This document shows, piece by piece, positions 60,000-64,000 of a stretch of DNA of 64,000 nucleotides (position 1 is its first letter; every line of letters starts with the position of its first letter). This stretch comes from Subtercola vilae (lineage in GTDB: Bacteria; Actinomycetota; Actinomycetes; Actinomycetales; Microbacteriaceae). Below the pieces are notes generated by a model. It did no database searches and had not been told where the DNA came from. It worked only from the letters and a program-made list of their open reading frames with translations. The translations under genes were made by a program, and so were the position numbers. The stretch lies in the NCBI RefSeq assembly GCF_004923255.1, contig NZ_QYRT01000014.1, forward strand, positions 1 to 64,000, in the 5' to 3' direction.

Positions 60000-61097
60000 C
60001 TACTCTTTCGAGAGCCACAGGCGAAGCGCCCGCTCGCAGTCGATGATCTGCGAGGTGAGCACCCGCTCGTCGTCGGCGTGCGCCTTGAGGGGGTCGCCGG
60101 GGCCGAAGTTCACCGCGGGGGTGCCGAGGGCCGAGAAGCGGGCCACGTCGGTCCAGCCGTACTTGGGTTTGGCCTCGCCGCCGACGGCCGCGAGAAACTG
60201 CTGGGCCAGAGGCGCGTCGAGCCCGGGGCGGGCACCCTCGGCGAGGTCGACAACCGTTATCTCGTACTCGCCGAACAGTTCATGCATGTGCGCGATCGCC
60301 TCGTCGGCCGAGCGGCTGGGCGCGAAACGGTAGTTGATGTGCACCATGGCCTCGTCAGGAATCACGTTGCCGGCGACGCCGCCCGAGATGCCCACGGCAT
60401 TCAGACCCTCGCGGTAGACCAGCCCGTCGACCTCGACCTCACGCGCTCGATAGGCCGCAAGCGTGTCGAGAATGGGCGCGATGCGATGGATGGCATTCGT
60501 GCCGACCCACCCGCGTGCCGAGTGCGAGCGCAGGCCGAACGCGCGCACCTCGATGCGGAGGTTGCCGTTGCAGCCGCCCTCGATCTGACTGTTGCTCGGC
60601 TCGCCCAGAATGGCGAAGTCGCCCTCGAACAGGTCGGGGCGGTTCGCTGCCAGTCGACCGAGGCCGTTCAACGCTGCAGACACCTCTTCGTGGTCGTACC
60701 ACATCCAGGTGATGTCGACCGTGGGCTCGGTGAGCTCGGCGGCGAGCTTCAGCTGCACGGCGACACCCGCCTTCATGTCGACCGTGCCGCGGCCCCAGAG
60801 GTACTCGAGCCCGTCGATGGTCTCGAAGCGGGTGGGCAGGTTGTCGTTCAGCGGAACCGTGTCGATGTGCCCGGCGATCACCACGCGCTGCGATCGCCCG
60901 AGGTTCGTACGGGCCACGATCGTGTCGCCGTCACGGATGATCTCGAGGTGCCCGAACCCGGCGAGGGCGGCCTCGATGGCGTCGGCCAGCGGCTTCTCGT
61001 CGCCCGACACCGACTCGAAATCGCAGATCTGGCGAGTGAGTTCGACCGACGAGGCGGCAAGGTCGAGCACGTTCTGGGCGCGGGGGTCGGTCAGCAT
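60000..61097 (-). CDS. dapE: Succinyl-diaminopimelate desuccinylase
   Basis: A 365-residue M20 metallopeptidase-family enzyme that hydrolyses N-succinyl-LL-diaminopimelate in the succinylase branch of lysine/peptidoglycan precursor synthesis. Zinc ligands and catalytic residues appear as His77-Ile-Asp79 in AGHIDTVP, GRGTVDMKAG and MWYDHEEVS. The actinobacterial form has a short lid domain. It is divergent from dapD with 54 bp between starts, and the pair probably shares a promoter region. Confidence 0.95.
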   Translation of the reverse strand: MLTDPRAQNVLDLAASSVELTRQICDFESVSGDEKPLADAIEAALAGFGHLEIIRDGDTIVARTNLGRSQRVVIAGHIDTVPLNDNLPTRFETIDGLEYLWGRGTVDMKAGVAVQLKLAAELTEPTVDITWMWYDHEEVSAALNGLGRLAANRPDLFEGDFAILGEPSNSQIEGGCNGNLRIEVRAFGLRSHSARGWVGTNAIHRIAPILDTLAAYRAREVEVDGLVYREGLNAVGISGGVAGNVIPDEAMVHINYRFAPSRSADEAIAHMHELFGEYEITVVDLAEGARPGLDAPLAQQFLAAVGGEAKPKYGWTDVARFSALGTPAVNFGPGDPLKAHADDERVLTSQIIDCERALRLWLSKE

Positions 61098-61151
61098 TGC
61101 TCAAGTTTATGGTGGCCGAACCGAACCCCAGCACTGAACTACCCTTGAATC

Positions 61152-62099
61152 ATGAGTAATGCATGGGGCTACGGCCTCGCCACGATCGCCGGCAACGGAA
61201 CAGTTCTCGACACGTGGTTCGCCGCGCCCCGCCTCGGCCGGCTCTCGGAGGAGACCGAACCGTGGGTGATTCCCGCCGAACTCGAAGAGGCGGCCGGGGC
61301 CGATGAGCGCCGCAACGTGCGGCTCGAAGTGGTGACGGTCGAGATCGACCTCGCCGCGGCGCCGCTGACGACCAGCGATGCGTACCTGCGCCTGCACCTG
61401 CTCTCGCACCTGCTCGTGAAGCCCAACACCCTCAACCTCGACGGCATCTTCGCTCACCTGCCCATCGTGGTGTGGACCAACGCCGGGCCGGTGCTGCCCG
61501 CCGACTTCGACCGCCTGAGGCTGTCGCTGCAGCGCCACGGAATCGCCGCGCACGGCATCGACAAGTTCCCGCGCCTGCTCGACTATGTGAGCCCCGACCG
61601 TGTACGCATCGCCGATGCGTCGCGGGTTCGGCTCGGCGCGTACCTCGCGCCCGGCACCACGGTCATGCACGAGGGTTTCGTGAACTTCAACGCCGGCACG
61701 CTCGGCACGTCGATGGTCGAGGGTCGCGTATCACAGGGGGTCGTCGTCGGTGACGGGTCGGATGTGGGCGGTGGGGCATCCATCATGGGCACCCTCTCGG
61801 GCGGCGGCACGCAGCGGGTATCGATCGGCGAGCGCGCCTTGCTCGGCGCGAACTCGGGCATCGGTATCTCGATCGGTGATGACTCGGTCGTCGAGGCCGG
61901 TCTCTATGTGACGGCGGGCACGAAGGTCGTCGTCGTGGGCTCAGCGCCCCGGGCCGACGGATCGGCGCAGACCGTCAAGGCCGTCGAGCTGTCGGGCGTG
62001 CCCAACCTGCTGTTTCGGCGCAACTCGCTCTCGGGCGCGGTCGAAGTGCTCTCGCGCGCCGGCTCTGGTGTCACGCTGAACACCGTTCTGCACGCCTGA
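61152..62099 (+). CDS. dapD: Tetrahydrodipicolinate N-succinyltransferase
   Basis: A 315-residue actinobacterial-type DapD that succinylates tetrahydrodipicolinate. An N-terminal alpha/beta domain is followed by a left-handed beta-helix of hexapeptide repeats (about 165-285: [48 protein letters not shown]). The C-terminus [18 protein letters not shown] is typical. It pairs with dapE. Its stop codon lies inside a 21-bp tandem repeat. Confidence 0.96.
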   Translation: MSNAWGYGLATIAGNGTVLDTWFAAPRLGRLSEETEPWVIPAELEEAAGADERRNVRLEVVTVEIDLAAAPLTTSDAYLRLHLLSHLLVKPNTLNLDGIFAHLPIVVWTNAGPVLPADFDRLRLSLQRHGIAAHGIDKFPRLLDYVSPDRVRIADASRVRLGAYLAPGTTVMHEGFVNFNAGTLGTSMVEGRVSQGVVVGDGSDVGGGASIMGTLSGGGTQRVSIGERALLGANSGIGISIGDDSVVEAGLYVTAGTKVVVVGSAPRADGSAQTVKAVELSGVPNLLFRRNSLSGAVEVLSRAGSGVTLNTVLHA

Positions 62100-62157
62100 C
62101 CCGCTGCGCGCCCCGCCTGACCCGCTGCGCGCCCCGCCTGACCCGCTGCGCGCGCCG
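62095..62157. repeat. 21-bp tandem repeat, three copies, spanning the dapD stop
   Basis: Units 62095-62115 and 62116-62136 are identical (starting CCTGACCCGCTGCGCGCCCC), and 62137-62157 differs at one base. Diverged copies may continue to about 62190. The TGA in the first unit is the dapD stop codon, so each unit carries a TGA in the same phase. Confidence 0.92.
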
Positions 62158-62206
62158 ACTCCCCGCTGCGCCCCCGCCTCCCCCGCTCGCCGCGGCCAAG
62201 GTGGTG

Positions 62207-63538
62207 TCAGCGCGTCGGGAAGTCGCGCATGGGGCTGCCCAGGTAGAGCTGCTGGGGGCGCCCGATCTTGGTGGCCGGGTCGGTCTGCATCTCACGCCAG
62301 TGCGCGATCCAGCCGGGAAGCCGGCCGATGGCGAACAGCACGGTGAACATGCGGGTGGGAAAACCCATCGCCTTGTAGATGACACCCGTGTAGAAATCGA
62401 CGTTCGGGTACAGCCGGCGCGAGATGAAGTAGTCGTCGGCCAGCGCGATGGCTTCGAGTTCTTTGGCGATGTCGAGCAGGTCGTCTTTGACGCCGAGCGC
62501 CGCGAGAACCTCGTCGGCCGCCTCTTTGACGAGCTTCGCCCGCGGGTCGTAGTTCTTGTAGACGCGGTGGCCGAAGCCCATCAGGCGAACACCCGCCTCT
62601 TTGTTCTTGACGCGCTCGACGAACTTCTCGACGCCTTCGCCGGAGTCGCGAATCTGCGCGAGCATGGTGAGAACGGCCTCGTTCGCGCCGCCGTGCAGCG
62701 GGCCGTAGAGCGCGTTGATGCCGGCCGAGATCGAGGCGAACATGTTTGCCTCGGTCGAGCCCACGAGGCGAACCGTCGAGGTCGACGCGTTCTGCTCGTG
62801 GTCTTCGTGCAGAATGAGCAGCCGCTCGAGCGCCTTCGACAGCACCGGGTTGATGACGTACGGCTCGGCCATGGTGCCGAAGTTCAGCCGCAGAAAGTTG
62901 TCGATGAAGCTCAGGCTGTTGTCGGGGTACAGAAACGCCTGGCCCAGGCTCTTCTTGTGCGCATACGCTGCCATCACCGGCAGCTTCGCCAGCAGGCGAA
63001 TCGTCGAGATCTCGACGTGCTCGGGGTTACGCGGGTCGAGCGAGTCTTGGTAGTACGTCGACAGGGCTGAGATGCCTGCCGAGAGCACCGACATGGGGTG
63101 GGCGTCGTGCGGCAGCGCATCGAAGAAGCTCTTCAGGTCTTCGTGCAGCAGCGTGTGGTGCCGGATGCGCGTGTCGAAGTCTTCGAGCTCCGTCGGTGTC
63201 GGCAGTTCGCCGTAGATCAGAAGCCAGGCGGTCTCGAGGTATGTCGACTTCTCGGCGATCTGATCGATGGGGTACCCGCGGTAGCGCAGAATTCCCTTGT
63301 CGCCGTCGATGTAGGTGATGTTCGAGCGGGTCGCCGACGTGTTCACGAAGCCGTAGTCGAGCGTTGTCAGCCCCGTCTGCCGTGTGAGGGTGGAGATGTC
63401 GATCGACGATGCCCCGTCGACACTCGTCAGAATGGGGAACTGCGCCGTTCCGCCCGGGAAGTGCAGGGTTGCAGTGTTCGGTTCAGCACTGGCGGTCACG
63501 TTCGCCTCAGCAGCTGTCGCCTCGTTCAAATCGCCCAC
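62207..63538 (-). CDS. gltA: Citrate synthase (type II)
   Basis: A 443-residue hexameric-type citrate synthase of the TCA cycle. Catalytic regions are visible: ANMFASISAGINALYGPLHGGANEAV (His) and GFGHRVYKNYDPRAKL (second His), with the Asp region FYTGVIYKAMGFPTRMFTVLFAIGR. GTG 63538 has a good GGAGG site; the longer frame is not coding. It is flanked by dapD on one side and the dapC stop on the other. Confidence 0.97.
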   Translation of the reverse strand: MGDLNEATAAEANVTASAEPNTATLHFPGGTAQFPILTSVDGASSIDISTLTRQTGLTTLDYGFVNTSATRSNITYIDGDKGILRYRGYPIDQIAEKSTYLETAWLLIYGELPTPTELEDFDTRIRHHTLLHEDLKSFFDALPHDAHPMSVLSAGISALSTYYQDSLDPRNPEHVEISTIRLLAKLPVMAAYAHKKSLGQAFLYPDNSLSFIDNFLRLNFGTMAEPYVINPVLSKALERLLILHEDHEQNASTSTVRLVGSTEANMFASISAGINALYGPLHGGANEAVLTMLAQIRDSGEGVEKFVERVKNKEAGVRLMGFGHRVYKNYDPRAKLVKEAADEVLAALGVKDDLLDIAKELEAIALADDYFISRRLYPNVDFYTGVIYKAMGFPTRMFTVLFAIGRLPGWIAHWREMQTDPATKIGRPQQLYLGSPMRDFPTR

Positions 63539-63570
63539 AGCGCCTCCTTGAGATATATGGGATTGCACAC

Positions 63571-64000
63571 TCAGCCTAAAGGACGCACGGCTCCGAGCCG
63601 AACGGCCGCCTCCGCGATGCGCTCGTCTGTCGCTGTGAGTGAGAAGCGTACGTGCTCGGGGTAGTGGCTTCCGTAGAAATGACCCGGACCGGCCACGATA
63701 CCGAGCTCTGCCAGCTCTGAAATGGTCTGCCAGCCGTCGACACCGGCGGTCGCCCAGAGATAGAGCCCCGCCTCGCTGTGATCGATTCGCAGCCCCCACG
63801 CCTCGAGCGCCGCCTTCAGCACGTCGCGGCGTGCGCGGTAGAGCGACTTCTGGCGTGCCACATGCTCGTCGTCGCCGAGGGCGAGCACCATCGCGGTCTG
63901 AACCGGTGACGGCGGCATCATTCCGGCGTGTTTGCGCACGGTGAGCAGCCTCGAGATGAGGGCCTCGTCGCCGGCCACGAACGCGGCGCGGTAACCGGCG
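63571..64000 (-). CDS. dapC: Succinyldiaminopimelate transaminase, C-terminal part (runs off window)
   Basis: The last 142 residues of a class I/II PLP aminotransferase cut by the window edge. RLLTVRKHAGMMPPSPVQTAM resembles actinobacterial DapC, and the small domain (SEAGLYLWATAGVDGWQTISELAELGIVAGPGHFYG and VRFSLTATDERI) is typical. With dapD and dapE in the window, the DapC assignment is well supported by context. It lies 32 bp upstream of gltA on the same strand. Confidence 0.85.
   Translation of the reverse strand, partial: AGYRAAFVAGDEALISRLLTVRKHAGMMPPSPVQTAMVLALGDDEHVARQKSLYRARRDVLKAALEAWGLRIDHSEAGLYLWATAGVDGWQTISELAELGIVAGPGHFYGSHYPEHVRFSLTATDERIAEAAVRLGAVRPLG

Overview
The window looks like a 64 kb stretch of chromosome from a high-GC Gram-positive actinobacterium, most likely a member of the Microbacteriaceae. 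The reasons are the very high G+C at third codon positions, frequent GTG starts, actinobacterial marker families (DUF3107, DUF3117, the UPF0182 membrane protein, an AdnAB-like helicase-nuclease pair, actinobacterial DapD, a Ku/LigD pair) and gene order that recalls parts of the Mycobacterium tuberculosis chromosome. Comparisons with M. tuberculosis gene order are from memory and were not searched. Genus cannot be fixed from the sequence. There are no rRNA genes, insertion sequences, prophage genes or CRISPR arrays; one tRNA gene (initiator tRNA-fMet) is present.

Layout. 0-8 kb: nitrilase-family amidohydrolase, small membrane protein, thioredoxin, secreted beta-amylase, small membrane protein, then the divergent non-homologous end-joining pair ligD/ku. 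7.6-9 kb: an overlapping pair of membrane-anchored DUF3105 and DUF305 proteins. 9-11.8 kb: a small accessory-looking island of uncharacterised genes around a ParA-type ATPase whose start codon overlaps the stop of an unknown 235-residue protein. This is followed by a convergent PPK2 polyphosphate kinase and an amino-acid permease. 14-36.7 kb: tRNA-fMet and a block resembling M. tuberculosis Rv3193c-Rv3211: UPF0182, Lon-like PDZ protease, DUF2342, a cyclodehydratase-like protein, UvrD-type helicase, NudC, a kinase-fold protein with lost catalytic residues, AdnB- and AdnA-like helicase-nucleases, DUF3107, kynureninase, ferritin-like protein and a DEAD-box RNA helicase. 36.7-44.5 kb: DUF445, PHP phosphoesterase, aminopeptidase P, a stress-protein-like membrane protein, and the tightly overlapping cluster MgtE-N/CBS - DUF1003 - Mrp.

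44.5-57.2 kb: a probably inserted block. It holds a six-gene minus-strand peptide-uptake operon (Tat-lipoprotein binding protein, two permeases, fused double ATPase, CocE-type hydrolase, TetR regulator) with a candidate operator in front, a divergent EamA exporter, a GAF protein, a CPA1 Na+/H+ antiporter and an aldo/keto reductase. 57.2-64 kb: TatB, an O-methyltransferase, DUF3117, a PIG-V-like mannosyltransferase, and the lysine/meso-diaminopimelate genes dapE, dapD and (partial) dapC with citrate synthase gltA between dapD and dapC.

Themes worth following are the ParA-based system beside PPK2, a convergent gene pair whose coding regions overlap by 137 bp, a probable pseudokinase next to the recombination helicases, and several short tandem repeats (9, 19 and 21 bp units) placed just beyond stop codons or inside the AdnA-like nuclease domain.
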